DNA from: an uncultured Eubacteriales bacterium
GTDB taxonomy: Bacteria; Bacillota; Clostridia; Oscillospirales; CAG-272
DNA length: 64,000 bases
Reading direction: 5' to 3'
NCBI GenBank assembly: GCA_934462825.1
Contig: CAKSIP010000004.1
Coordinates: forward strand, 1 to 64,000
Below are positions 26,424 through 34,936 of this stretch, piece by piece (within the stretch, counting starts at the first letter, position 1; each line of letters begins with the position of its first letter). Made by a program: the position numbers and the translations under genes. The notes under the pieces are model-generated. The model ran no database searches. It saw only the letters and a program-made list of their open reading frames with translations, and had not been told where the DNA came from.

Positions 26424-27473
26424 TTAATGCAGCAGAAGGCGCACCAGCAAAAACGCAATTCCGCCGCAGCATGGGAAGGTTAAAATCCAAGCCGCAAGCA
26501 TTTCGCGCAACGATTGCCCATTCACACGCCGACCGCGTCGGCTACGCTCCCCAAGCGCTGCACCGATGACGGACGCCGTCGCCGTATGCGTCGTACTGAC
26601 CGGGATTCCTCCCAGCGTTGCCGCCAGCATACAGCCTGTGGCTGCCATATCCGAGGCCAGCCCCGTGCAGGGCGTCAGGGTGACGGTTTTCATCCCCACA
26701 CGACGGATAATGCGATACCCGCCCACGCCCGTGCCGAGAGCTATCAAGGCCGCGATCATTCCCGTCATCCAGAGAGGAGAGTTTCCTTCTCCTCCTGCCG
26801 TAGGCGATGCCGACAACCAAAGCGAAAATGTCATAAGCCCCATAAACTTTTGACCGTCCTGCGCTCCGTGCATAAAGGCCATCGCACACGCTCCGACGAT
26901 CTGCCCTTTGCGGAAAGTCTTGTCACGTTTTTCTTTTTTCAGATTCCGATACACAACGCCCAAAATTTTTGTGGCTCCGACACCGCACAAAATGCCAACC
27001 GGCAAGGACAAAAAAAGACCGCCTATGGCAAGCCGCAAAGCCGTCATCGCTTCCGGTGTCACCTTCACGCCGCAGGCCAGCGCCGCTCCGACAATACCTG
27101 CGATCAAAGCATGGCTTTCGCTGGTGGGGATGCCGACCGTCCATGCCAATATCCCCCAAAGAATAATCGCCAACAGAGCGGCGCACAGAATGACAGGAGC
27201 ATTGGGGTCATATCCGATCAGCGAGGCTATATGAATGACGGAGCTTGCTACCGAATCGTTACACTGCTTCATGAGAAACGCACCGCAAAAATTAAAAAAC
27301 GCCCCCAAAAGCATAGCGCGGGGCATCGAAAGCGCTTGCGTGGAAACGGCCGCTGTGATGGCGCCGGGAGCGTCTGTCCATCCGTTAACAAAAGCGGTTC
27401 CCGCAATGAGGAATGTCACCCAAAGCAGAGGTGGTGAAAGCGTCAGCTGTCGGACAAACTCCGAAAAAGGCAT
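26424..27473 (-). CDS. pit: Inorganic phosphate transporter, Pit family
   Basis: Low-affinity phosphate (metal-phosphate) permease of the PiT family. The 349-residue polytopic protein has the two inverted Pit repeats: NGWTDAPGAI and the GIPTSESHALIAGIVGAA motif in the first half, and SDMAATGCMLAATLGGIPVSTTHTA in the second. The cytoplasmic loop contains a MHGAQDGQKF segment, also typical. Canonical repeats read GANDxxNA; here the first is WTDAPGA, a modest divergence. No PhoU-like partner is adjacent. The gene is single, downstream of the CPA2 antiporter and its terminator. Confidence 0.92.
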   Translation of the reverse strand: MPFSEFVRQLTLSPPLLWVTFLIAGTAFVNGWTDAPGAITAAVSTQALSMPRAMLLGAFFNFCGAFLMKQCNDSVASSVIHIASLIGYDPNAPVILCAALLAIILWGILAWTVGIPTSESHALIAGIVGAALACGVKVTPEAMTALRLAIGGLFLSLPVGILCGVGATKILGVVYRNLKKEKRDKTFRKGQIVGACAMAFMHGAQDGQKFMGLMTFSLWLSASPTAGGEGNSPLWMTGMIAALIALGTGVGGYRIIRRVGMKTVTLTPCTGLASDMAATGCMLAATLGGIPVSTTHTATASVIGAALGERSRRGRRVNGQSLREMLAAWILTFPCCGGIAFLLVRLLLH

Positions 27474-27700
27474 TTTGCGTCCCTCCTGTCATCATTAGAT
27501 TCAAAAGAGTTCACGCCCTGTCTTTTCTGCCTCATCTGCGTCTCGGCTTTTTTCGATGCGGCGAACAAGGAGGGCGTTGGGAAGCTCTTTTTTGTTATAT
27601 GATTGCAGCAAGGGGATTTATGACATTGCCGGGGGATGAACGCACCAACGCGAAGAAGCTTCCATCAAAGATGTGCAAGCCCAGCGCAAATGCCGACATC

Positions 27701-27744
27701 GGCTTTAGGATGCAGCGGCAAAATGCCGTTGAAATCCTAAAGCC
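27701..27744. other. Structured intergenic hairpin upstream of pit
   Basis: A 44-base element with outer arms GGCTTTAGGAT and ATCCTAAAGCC (perfect 11 bp) and an inner stem AGCGGCA/TGCCGTT (one G-T pair) closing an AA loop. It has no T-tract on either strand, so it is not an ordinary terminator. It lies between the antiporter terminator and pit in a 350-base intergenic stretch with no gene. It may be part of the pit leader, an sRNA, or a degenerate repeat. Confidence 0.45.
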
Positions 27745-27766
27745 AAAGAAAGCGTCCGAGGTTACA

Positions 27767-27815
27767 AAAAGAGGGCTGTGAAAAACTCAGGATGAGTTTT
27801 TCACAGCCCTCTTTT
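27767..27815 (-). terminator. Terminator of CPA2 antiporter (23-bp perfect stem)
   Basis: Arms 27767-27789 and 27793-27815 pair without mismatch over 23 bp around a three-base loop. The minus-strand 3' arm ends in TTTT followed by TG. It starts ten bases after the antiporter stop. Confidence 0.9.
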
Positions 27816-27824
27816 GGCTAAATA

Positions 27825-29102
27825 TTATTCTTCATCCTCATCGGCGTCACTGATCGCTTGCACATCGGCCTTCGGGTGAATGTCCCCCGCCTTTGTCAAA
27901 GCGAGCTTGGTGCACAGCGGGCCAATCAATTCATAAATCAGCACGCCAAACAAAACAATATTGCGAACCATACTGCCATCCGCTCCAAGGCTTTGCACTG
28001 TCACAGACATGCCAAGCGCCACGCCGGCCTGCGGGAGCAGGGTAACGCCCAAGTACTTCCGAATGTTTTCGTCACAATGAACCCAACCGGCGCTCCATCT
28101 GGCTCCGAAGTATTTTCCGGCCGAACGTGCGAGGATATAAGTGAGGCCGATAATGACAATGGTAACATCCGCAAACACATTCAATTCAAGCTCCGCGCCG
28201 CTGATTACGAAAAAGAGCATAAACAACGGTGCCGTCCACTTGTCCGTTTTCGCCATGATTTCATCCGAAAAATCGCACATATTGCAGAACACCGTTCCCA
28301 GCATCATGCAAACGAGAAGCGAGGAAAAGCCAATCTGAACCGGGCCGATAGCAAACTGCAATTTGGAAAGTGCCACGGTCAGGATCACAGCCGTCACAGC
28401 CAAGGAAAGGCGCTTGCTGTTGGAATGGAAGAACTTTTCCGCCATGGAGAAAAGAATCCCCATCACCGTGCCGAGAACCAGCGACAGCACAATTTCGGCC
28501 AAGGGGTTGACAAGGATAGAAACCATGTCAACATTTCCGTTCAGCATCGCTTTGGCCACACCAAAAGAAATGGCAAAAATCACAAGTCCCACGGCATCAT
28601 CGAGTGCAACGATGGGCAAGAGCAGGTCTGTCAGCTTTCCTTCCGACTTGTACTGCCGCACCACCATCAAAGTGGCGGCCGGTGCAGTAGCCGACGCAAT
28701 GGCTCCCAAAAGAATGGCCATCGGCAAGCTGAGCTTATCGCTGAAGGCGAAATGCAAAGCAATCAAAATCACGTCCACCGTCAGTGTAGCCACTACAGCC
28801 TGAACAATTCCGATCACCGTGGCCTGCTTTCCGGTCGTTTTCAGCTGAGACAAACGAAATTCGTTTCCGATGGAAAAAGCGATAAAGCCAAGGGCAACGT
28901 CGGAAATCAATCCAAGCGCCTGTACCGAAGCCGCATCGACAAAACCAAGTCCTCCGATGCCAAGGCGTCCGAGAAAATAGGGGCCAACCAAAATGCCCGC
29001 CACCAAATATCCGGTAACGGCCGGCAATTTCAACATCTTTGCCAAACGGGACACAAAAAGTCCCGCCGTCATGGCAATGGCTATCTCCAAAAGTGTTTGC
29101 AC
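27825..29102 (-). CDS. Cation:proton antiporter, CPA2 family (KefB/NapA-like)
   Basis: A 425-residue membrane protein with about 12 hydrophobic segments. The N-terminus includes KLPAVTGYLVAGILVGPYFLG, typical of CPA2 Na+/H+ or K+/H+ exchangers, and an ALDDAVGLVIFAISFG helix carrying the adjacent Asp pair of the ion-binding site. The C-terminus has no TrkA-N nucleotide-binding domain, ending instead in a short acidic tail (DADEDEE). Ion choice cannot be told from sequence. It is monocistronic, with its own promoter and terminator. Confidence 0.9.
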   Translation of the reverse strand: MQTLLEIAIAMTAGLFVSRLAKMLKLPAVTGYLVAGILVGPYFLGRLGIGGLGFVDAASVQALGLISDVALGFIAFSIGNEFRLSQLKTTGKQATVIGIVQAVVATLTVDVILIALHFAFSDKLSLPMAILLGAIASATAPAATLMVVRQYKSEGKLTDLLLPIVALDDAVGLVIFAISFGVAKAMLNGNVDMVSILVNPLAEIVLSLVLGTVMGILFSMAEKFFHSNSKRLSLAVTAVILTVALSKLQFAIGPVQIGFSSLLVCMMLGTVFCNMCDFSDEIMAKTDKWTAPLFMLFFVISGAELELNVFADVTIVIIGLTYILARSAGKYFGARWSAGWVHCDENIRKYLGVTLLPQAGVALGMSVTVQSLGADGSMVRNIVLFGVLIYELIGPLCTKLALTKAGDIHPKADVQAISDADEDEE

Positions 29103-29159
29103 AGAATTACTCCTTTACCCCCGCGTCATAATCTTTGATACGGTTGATTTATCTTACTT

Positions 29160-29188
29160 ATTATAAATCTTTTTTCTGTCTCTTGCAA
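29160..29188 (-). promoter_or_regulatory. Promoter of CPA2 antiporter
   Basis: Minus-strand TTGCAA (29183-29188), 17-base spacer, TATAAT (29160-29165), about 58 bases before the start codon. Confidence 0.78.
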
Positions 29189-29270
29189 GAGTTTTTTTCA
29201 ACAAAATGCGGCATTCGGCAAAGAAAAACTTATCCAAAATCACATAAATTCCTGTTTTTTGCGGGAAAAC

Positions 29271-30734
29271 TTACATTTCCATAGCCACCGGGACGACATC
29301 GGCCGGAATCGGGCAGACATATCCATGGCCGTCGGCTTTCCTTTTGGCAAATTCCGCGCGCGCCTCCTCCAAAATCGCCGGGTTTTCCCAAAGCTCGATG
29401 GCCGCACAAGCCAACACCTTCCCGGCATACAGCAGGCCCTTATCGCCAAGCGATGTCACGCCGCAGGACACATTCTGCCAGGAATGCCCCGGCGCTCCCG
29501 ACGGGTATGTAACCGTTTTGATTTGCGCTGTGGGCGTTTGCCAACTCACATCCCCCACGTCCGTGGAACCGGGTGTAAAGGCATCCGTGGTCAGGAACGG
29601 AACCACAAAATCGTTGATTGATTTTGCCCCGTGATGGGTTTTCTCGTCCACATAGGCCGCAATGGCCTTATCCAGGCGCCCTGCCTGTGCAGGACACGCC
29701 GCATGGGGGTAGGTTTGATACAAAGCATCGGCAAAGGCTGTTTCTTCCGAGGTATAGGAGGGGGCGCCCACCTCGCACATGTTTTTATAAAGCAGCTTTT
29801 CCAGCGTCGTATTCGGGAGCGTATTGGCTGTTCCGTCCACAAAGACCTTTTCAAACGTCGTTTCCGTCATCATAGCGGCTCCGGCGGCGATTTTATCGAC
29901 GCGGGCGGCCAATGCCACCGTATCCTTCACGGCAATCGCCCGAATCATGTAGAGGACGGAGGCCTCTGCCTGCACCACATTGGGAGAAATACCGCCGTTA
30001 TTGAGAATGGAATAATGAATCCTTGCGTCCGAAATCATGTGCTCCCGCAAAAACTGCACGCCCACATTCATCAGCTCCACGGCGTCCAACGCCGACCGCC
30101 CCTGCTCGGGATCACTCGCGGCGTGAGCCGCCACGCCGTGAAATTGGTACAGCACCTGAATGCAGGAATTGCAAGTGCCGCTGACAATTTCATTGGTATC
30201 TCCGGGATGCCATGTCAACGCAGCGTCCAAGGAACGCCAAATGCCCTCCCGCGCCATAAAGGCCTTACTTGCGCCGCCTTCTTCCCCCGGACAGCCAAAA
30301 AACACAATAGTTCCGCTTTTCTTTGTTTGCTCCAGATACTGCTTTACAGCCATCGCGGCGGCCAGCGATCCGGCGCCCAGCATATTATGGCCGCAGCCAT
30401 GTCCGTTGCCTCCGGCGACGATTGGCTTGGCTTCCGTCGCGCCTCCTTGCTGGGAAAGGCCCGACAGCGCGTCAAATTCGGCAAGAATACCGATAACCGG
30501 CTTCCCGCTTCCATAATGCCCGGTAAAAGCCGTTGCAATGCCGCAAATATTCTCTTTTACGGTAAATCCGTTTTCCTTGAGAATTTTACAGTAAAGCTCC
30601 GCCGAGCGATATTCTTTCAGAGAAAGCTCCGCATACTGCCAAATCTGATGGCTAATATCGACAAAGATTTCTTGATTGGATTCAATATAGTCCGCCGCCT
30701 CCGTTTTTGCTTTTTTCATTGCTGTATCATCCAT
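29271..30734 (-). CDS. M20-family amidohydrolase, AbgB-like (p-aminobenzoyl-glutamate hydrolase subunit B)
   Basis: Dinuclear-metal amidohydrolase of peptidase family M20D. The 487-residue protein shows IGILAEFDAL, the metal-binding GNGHGCGHNMLGAGSLAAA, FGCPGEEGG with the catalytic Glu, WHPGD and the dimerisation/lid domain starting at FHGVAAHAA. The closest named relatives are AbgB and amidohydrolases acting on N-acyl or aryl-amino acids. There is no AbgA partner next to it. It is followed by an amino-acid ABC importer on the same strand after a 108-base repeat-rich gap, so it may process imported conjugated amino acids, an inference only. Confidence 0.88.
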   Translation of the reverse strand: MDDTAMKKAKTEAADYIESNQEIFVDISHQIWQYAELSLKEYRSAELYCKILKENGFTVKENICGIATAFTGHYGSGKPVIGILAEFDALSGLSQQGGATEAKPIVAGGNGHGCGHNMLGAGSLAAAMAVKQYLEQTKKSGTIVFFGCPGEEGGASKAFMAREGIWRSLDAALTWHPGDTNEIVSGTCNSCIQVLYQFHGVAAHAASDPEQGRSALDAVELMNVGVQFLREHMISDARIHYSILNNGGISPNVVQAEASVLYMIRAIAVKDTVALAARVDKIAAGAAMMTETTFEKVFVDGTANTLPNTTLEKLLYKNMCEVGAPSYTSEETAFADALYQTYPHAACPAQAGRLDKAIAAYVDEKTHHGAKSINDFVVPFLTTDAFTPGSTDVGDVSWQTPTAQIKTVTYPSGAPGHSWQNVSCGVTSLGDKGLLYAGKVLACAAIELWENPAILEEARAEFAKRKADGHGYVCPIPADVVPVAMEM

Positions 30735-30796
30735 GTGCTTTTTCCTCCTTTATAAGGAAAAGGGACGACCGGCCCCTTACAACAGCCGCCGCCCTT

Positions 30797-30842
30797 TTCA
30801 TTTTTCATTTTTCGTTTTTCGTTTTCCGTTTTGCATTCTCTT
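30797..30842 (-). repeat. Degenerate purine-rich (sense) tandem repeat
   Basis: On the plus strand the segment reads as CATTTTT, CGTTTTT and CGTTTTC units. In the minus (sense) direction these are GAAAAATG/GAAAAACG units lying between the amidohydrolase start region and the ABC ATPase stop. Similar junction repeats occur at 49236-49281 and 46845-46895 and inside the frames of several genes. Confidence 0.6.
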
Positions 30843-31850
30843 TCAATGAAGAACCTTACTCAAAAACTCTTTGGTTCGCTCATTTTGCGGATGACCGAAA
30901 AGTTCTTCGGGATTTCCCTGTTCCGCAATCACGCCGCCATCCATAAACAGCACACGATCAGAAATCTCCTTGGCAAAGCCCATTTCATGGGTAACAATTA
31001 CCATGGTCATCCCTTCCCCGGCCAGCTGTTTCATAAGATCCAGCACCTCTCCGATCATTTCAGGATCCAGCGCGCTGGTTGGTTCGTCAAACAGCATCAC
31101 ATCCGGGTTCATCGCCAAGGCACGTACAATGGCGATTCTCTGCTTCTGACCGCCGGAAAGTGTAGACGGATAGACATCCGCTTTGGATTCCAATCCAATG
31201 CGGCGCAAAAGCTCCATCGCCTTGGCCTCGGCCGATATTTTCAATTCTTCTTTAGAGGGGGGGAGCGGGATCAGCGCCTTTTTTTGCTTGGAAAACAAAT
31301 TGGCCAGGCGAATCGCACGGTTTTTTTTCTTTACCCGATTCCACTTTTCCACGCCCGTTTTGACCGGGGCAAACATGATGTTTTGTTTGACGGTTTTATT
31401 GTTGAACAAATTGAAGGATTGGAACACCATTCCCATCTTTTGACGGGCTGTATCTATATCAATATAATTTTCCCGGTAAATTTCTTTGAGCTTTTTGCGA
31501 TATTCTTTTCCCTCGGCATTAAACTTTTCATGCAGGAGATCTTCCGCCTTGATCTTCATGATAGCGTCCATGTCCGCCATACCCGCGTCTACCAGCTTGC
31601 GGTAGGTATGGGACGCACGAATCACGTCGAAGTGCAAATACGGATCCACCGGTGTGAGAAGCTTTCCCTCCATCCACACCTCTCCGTAGGTGGGTGTTTC
31701 CAAAAGATTCATGCAACGAAGAAGCGTACTTTTCCCGGAGCCGGAGGGACCGATGATGGACACAACCTCTCCCTCCTCAATATCGGCCGACACACCGCGA
31801 AGCACTTCGAGCTTGGCAAAATTTTTATATATGTTCTTAATTTCAAGCAT
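30843..31850 (-). CDS. Amino-acid ABC transporter ATP-binding protein with two insertions
   Basis: Polar amino-acid importer ATPase (HisP/GlnQ family). Walker A GPSGSGKS is at 34-41, Q-loop MVFQSFNLF near 144, signature LSGGQKQR at 231-238, Walker B VMLFDEPTSALD at 251-262 and H-loop VTHEMGF. Family members are about 240-255 residues; this one is 335. The extra length is in two places: a Lys/Asp-rich helical segment between Walker A and the Q-loop (about 68-130) and a basic segment after the Q-loop (about 165-205). All catalytic motifs are intact. It overlaps the permease gene by eight bases. Confidence 0.93.
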   Translation of the reverse strand: MLEIKNIYKNFAKLEVLRGVSADIEEGEVVSIIGPSGSGKSTLLRCMNLLETPTYGEVWMEGKLLTPVDPYLHFDVIRASHTYRKLVDAGMADMDAIMKIKAEDLLHEKFNAEGKEYRKKLKEIYRENYIDIDTARQKMGMVFQSFNLFNNKTVKQNIMFAPVKTGVEKWNRVKKKNRAIRLANLFSKQKKALIPLPPSKEELKISAEAKAMELLRRIGLESKADVYPSTLSGGQKQRIAIVRALAMNPDVMLFDEPTSALDPEMIGEVLDLMKQLAGEGMTMVIVTHEMGFAKEISDRVLFMDGGVIAEQGNPEELFGHPQNERTKEFLSKVLH

Positions 31851-32574
31851 GCGACTTCATCCTCTTTTCCAGCAATTTCAACCCTTTGGACAAAATAAAG
31901 GTTAGAACAAAGTAAATCACACCGACAATCATCAACGTCGGAAGCGAGTTGTGCGTCACACCCACCACATCTTTATAAATCGTCATAAGCTCTCCGACAA
32001 AGAAGGTTGAAGCCAACGAGGTTTCTTTAATGATGGTGATAAATTCATTGCCGAGTGCGGGAAGTATGTTCTTTACCGCCTGCGGAAGAACGATATGCAG
32101 CATCGTGGTTGCGCCACTCAAGCCAAGGCTCCGGGAAGCCTCCGTTTGTCCCTTATCCACCGATTCAATGCCCGAACGAATGATTTCCGAAACATAGGCT
32201 CCGCTGTTTATAATCAGCGCAATGGCCACGCAGACAAACGCCATCGGTTGAGGATCCACGCTCTTCAATTTGGTGATAAACATGGGGACGATAAAATAGC
32301 CCACGTACAGCTGCAAAAGCGACGGAGTACCGCGAACCACTTCCACAATGGCTGTAATGATGCCGCGAAGAATCTTAAATCTGGACATTTTCCCGATGGC
32401 AAAAAGAGATCCGAGAATCGCTCCTCCTGTCACCACAATCAAGGACAAAAGCAGCGTATATCCCACGCCTTTTGCAAGAAAAACGTACCAATATTTAGAA
32501 AATATGGTTCCCATGTCTCTAAGAAGATCGATAAAATTCACTGTTACAGGCCATCGCTTTCCGCCGGAAAGCAT
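31843..32574 (-). CDS. Amino-acid ABC transporter permease
   Basis: HisM/GlnP-type permease with about five hydrophobic segments and the EAA cytoplasmic loop EASRSLGLSGATTMLHIVLPQA that contacts the ATPase. The frame can be read back to a TTG at 32667, but that lies in the loop of the hairpin at 32651-32679 and gives a non-family N-terminus. ATG 32574 follows GAAGGAAAGG closely. GTG 32541 (VNFIDLLRDMG) is also possible and fits the usual N-terminus even better. It lies between the binding-protein gene and the ATPase gene, in one operon. Confidence 0.92.
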   Translation of the reverse strand: MLSGGKRWPVTVNFIDLLRDMGTIFSKYWYVFLAKGVGYTLLLSLIVVTGGAILGSLFAIGKMSRFKILRGIITAIVEVVRGTPSLLQLYVGYFIVPMFITKLKSVDPQPMAFVCVAIALIINSGAYVSEIIRSGIESVDKGQTEASRSLGLSGATTMLHIVLPQAVKNILPALGNEFITIIKETSLASTFFVGELMTIYKDVVGVTHNSLPTLMIVGVIYFVLTFILSKGLKLLEKRMKSHA

Positions 32575-32650
32575 CCTTTCCTTCTTTGATTCCGAAACGC
32601 ACGGAAGCTTCGGATAACAGACCGTGCCGATTTCGCGCAATAACTCTTTT

Positions 32651-32679
32651 CGGGACGGCTCCAACAAGGAGCCGTCCCG
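32651..32679 (-). promoter_or_regulatory. Intercistronic hairpin after the binding-protein gene
   Basis: Perfect 12-bp stem CGGGACGGCTCC/GGAGCCGTCCCG around a five-base loop, 28 bases after the stop of the solute-binding gene and before the permease. The minus-strand sequence after it is A-rich, not T-rich, so it more likely protects the upstream mRNA 3' end, as in other operons needing excess binding protein, than terminates. Confidence 0.7.
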
Positions 32680-32706
32680 TGAAGCAATTTATGTTTCTAT
32701 GGATTT

Positions 32707-33633
32707 TTACTTGGTTCCGGTAATCTTGTTTCCCTGATCGTCGTAGCCAAGCTCGTCGGCCGTCTTAATGCCGGAATAGATCTGGCAAGCTTCATACCAG
32801 CCTTCATACAAATTGGCGGACATGGCTTTGCCCAGCGCGGCATTCACCTTTTCAAGGAGTGCGGCATTATTTTTGTTCAGCAGAATGACGTTGTTTTTGT
32901 ACTTCTCCTCCACCTGAAATTCAAAGCCGGAGAAGCAAACGCTGTCTTCATTCCCGGATATGAAGGCGTCTCCATTGCCCTTGGCAACCGCCAACGCATC
33001 AATATTTCCGTTTTTCAACGCGGCGAAAAGGTCGTTAAGGTTGTCCATTTTCACCATGGTTGCGCCCTTAGTGACAAGCTGTTCGCTCACCAGCAGCTCT
33101 TGCAACGAGCCGCCCTGTGCGCCCACCTTGGCATCCTTGAAGCTCTCAGCCGTTTTGAACTTGTCGGCGTTGGCCTTTGTCGTAATCACAAACTGCTCCG
33201 TTTCGTTGTCACCGGCCACATAGTAATCGGAGATCAGGAAGGTTTCGGCACGCAATGCCGTCCAGGAGAACCCGGAAATAGCCAGATCCGCGCTGCCGGA
33301 AGTGACAGCCGCCATGCAGGAATCAAAGCTCATCGGCTTGATTACCAGCTTCATATTCAACTCTTTGGCGATGTACTTAGCCAAAATAATATCAAAGCCA
33401 ACATATTGATCCTGACCGCTCTTGGACAGATCCGAAAATTCCATCGGAGCAAAGTCGGGCGAGGTGGCCACGGTCAGCGTGGGAAGATCGGCGTCGTTAA
33501 ATTTCAAGTCCTTTACGATTTTATCATAGGCCTTCTTCAAATCCGCCTCAGGATCCTTTTCGCAGGAAGTAAATGCCACTGCCATAGAAAGAACCGTTAC
33601 AAGCGCCAAAACGGCACACAATATTTTTTTCAT
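32707..33633 (-). CDS. Amino-acid ABC transporter substrate-binding lipoprotein
   Basis: Family 3 solute-binding protein. A lipoprotein signal peptide runs to the lipobox FTSC with Cys24. The mature protein has the family pattern: LTVATSPDFAPMEF, GFDIILAKYIAKELN, MSFDSCMAAVTSGSADLAISG and VGAQGGSLQELLV. The GFDI and Arg/Asp pattern suits polar amino acids, but the exact ligand cannot be inferred. It is the first gene of the importer operon, driven by a consensus sigma-A promoter, and separated from the permease by a stabilising hairpin. Confidence 0.93.
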   Translation of the reverse strand: MKKILCAVLALVTVLSMAVAFTSCEKDPEADLKKAYDKIVKDLKFNDADLPTLTVATSPDFAPMEFSDLSKSGQDQYVGFDIILAKYIAKELNMKLVIKPMSFDSCMAAVTSGSADLAISGFSWTALRAETFLISDYYVAGDNETEQFVITTKANADKFKTAESFKDAKVGAQGGSLQELLVSEQLVTKGATMVKMDNLNDLFAALKNGNIDALAVAKGNGDAFISGNEDSVCFSGFEFQVEEKYKNNVILLNKNNAALLEKVNAALGKAMSANLYEGWYEACQIYSGIKTADELGYDDQGNKITGTK

Positions 33634-33688
33634 TGTTCATTTCCCCTTTTCTTTTTGAAGTTTTTTTGCTTTCGTTTAGCATGGCATA

Positions 33689-33717
33689 ATTATACTGCAT
33701 AATATTCATGCTGTCAA
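33689..33717 (-). promoter_or_regulatory. Consensus promoter of amino-acid importer operon
   Basis: Minus-strand TTGACA (33712-33717), 17-base spacer, TATAAT (33689-33694). The spacer contains an imperfect dyad, GCATGAATATTATGC, that could be an operator. Confidence 0.9.
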
Positions 33718-33801
33718 TAGGCATGTATGACAAAGTTTTGCAATATTTTTTAGTATTTGCTATCGCATTTGCACATTTTGTATGCTATTTTGAAATGATC
33801 G

Positions 33802-33818
33802 AATGAATAATATTCATT
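33802..33818. promoter_or_regulatory. 17-bp perfect palindrome upstream of importer promoter
   Basis: AATGAATAATATTCATT is perfectly symmetric around its central A, about 85 bases upstream of the -35. A related half-site (TGAATATT) occurs in the promoter spacer and again near 33824. It resembles an ArgR box but with one base less between half-sites. It is a plausible binding site for an unknown regulator. Confidence 0.4.
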
Positions 33819-33886
33819 TTATATGAATATAAATAAGCAGTTTTTTAGCCAAATCCATAGCCGAAATCCCAACCGGAATTTTTGAA

Positions 33887-33922
33887 GGGCTGCTGAAACC
33901 CCACGAGGGATTTCAACAGCCC
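33887..33922 (-). terminator. Hairpin terminator after BMP-type importer operon
   Basis: Minus-strand GGGCTGTTGAAATCCC pairs with GGGGTTTCAGCAGCCC around a short loop with two mismatches, starting 13 bases after the last permease stop. The following sequence is only mildly T-rich. Confidence 0.65.
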
Positions 33923-33934
33923 CAATTGCCTTTC

Positions 33935-34936
33935 CTATCTTTCCTCTCGGAAATAAGCCAGCCCCAAAGAAGCCGGCGGTTGATTTTCACGCTTTCTTCT
34001 CATGCTGGTAATAATCAAAACCAAGATCGTCACCACGTACGGAAGCATTTGGAAAAGCGGCGTCCAGGTCGTACCGATTGTCAGGTTGGCGTCAAGAATA
34101 TAAAGCCCTCCGAACAAGTAGGAGCCGAACATACCGACAATCGGCTTCCACATGGCAAAGATAACCAACGCAATAGCCAGCCAGCCTCGATCCCCGAAGG
34201 ATCCGTTGTCCCAGCCGCCGTTGGAATAAGCCATGACAAATTCAAGGCCGCCAAGACCTGCAATAGCACCGCCGATGCAGGTAGACACGTATTTGTAAAG
34301 TGTCACATTGATGCCGGCCGCATCCGCCGTAGCTGCATTTTCGCCCACGGCACGAAGCTGAAGTCCGATTCTTGTTTTTTTCAGAACGATAGCCACCACA
34401 ATCGCCAAGACGATAGCCAAATAGACCATAAAGCCATGCGACAGGAAAATTTCTCCGAACCAGCCGAGCTTTTCCGCAAATGGCAACGAGGTATTATAAT
34501 ATTTGGCCAAGCGGCGCAGGGAAAGTGATGCGGTTCCCATGAGCATTTCGCCATCCGCGGCGGTTTTCGTCAATTTGATCAGCGATCCGCCGAAGAAGTT
34601 TCCAAAGCCAACGCCAAAGGTCGTCAGCGCCAGCCCTGTTACATTTTGGTTCGCGCGCAGGGTGACGGTGAGAAAACAATACAGAAGCGAGGCAAGCCCC
34701 GATCCGATCAAGCAGCAGATCAAGGGAATCAGCACCGCGCCCACCGGGGATATGGAGCCTCCCTCCTGATAAAAGTACCCGCCGATTACGCCGGAAATGG
34801 CTCCGATATACATAATTCCGGGGATTCCGAGATTCAGGTTTCCGGATTTTTCTGTCAAAATTTCTCCGGTAGAGCCAAACAGAAGCGGTGTTCCCTGCAC
34901 AATGGCACTGGAAATAAAATACGGAACATTAAACAT
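33935..34936 (-). CDS. ABC transporter permease, nucleoside/simple-sugar type (NupQ/YufQ-like)
   Basis: Second permease of a BMP-type importer (BPD_transp_2 family). About nine hydrophobic segments; typical elements are EILTEKSGNLNLGIPGIMYIGA at the N-terminus, ANQNVTGLALTTFGVGFGNFFGG and RAVGENAATADAAGINV. The start codon comes directly after the stop of the other permease gene, so translation is coupled. It is last in the operon BMP lipoprotein-ATPase-permease-permease. Family members import nucleosides such as guanosine in B. subtilis and streptococci. Confidence 0.93.
   Translation of the reverse strand: MFNVPYFISSAIVQGTPLLFGSTGEILTEKSGNLNLGIPGIMYIGAISGVIGGYFYQEGGSISPVGAVLIPLICCLIGSGLASLLYCFLTVTLRANQNVTGLALTTFGVGFGNFFGGSLIKLTKTAADGEMLMGTASLSLRRLAKYYNTSLPFAEKLGWFGEIFLSHGFMVYLAIVLAIVVAIVLKKTRIGLQLRAVGENAATADAAGINVTLYKYVSTCIGGAIAGLGGLEFVMAYSNGGWDNGSFGDRGWLAIALVIFAMWKPIVGMFGSYLFGGLYILDANLTIGTTWTPLFQMLPYVVTILVLIITSMRRKRENQPPASLGLAYFREER

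Noticed and set aside
33802..33818. ArgR box
   Set aside because: The spacing between TGAAT half-sites is one base short of the ARG-box consensus, and no arginine genes are adjacent; kept only as an unnamed palindrome.
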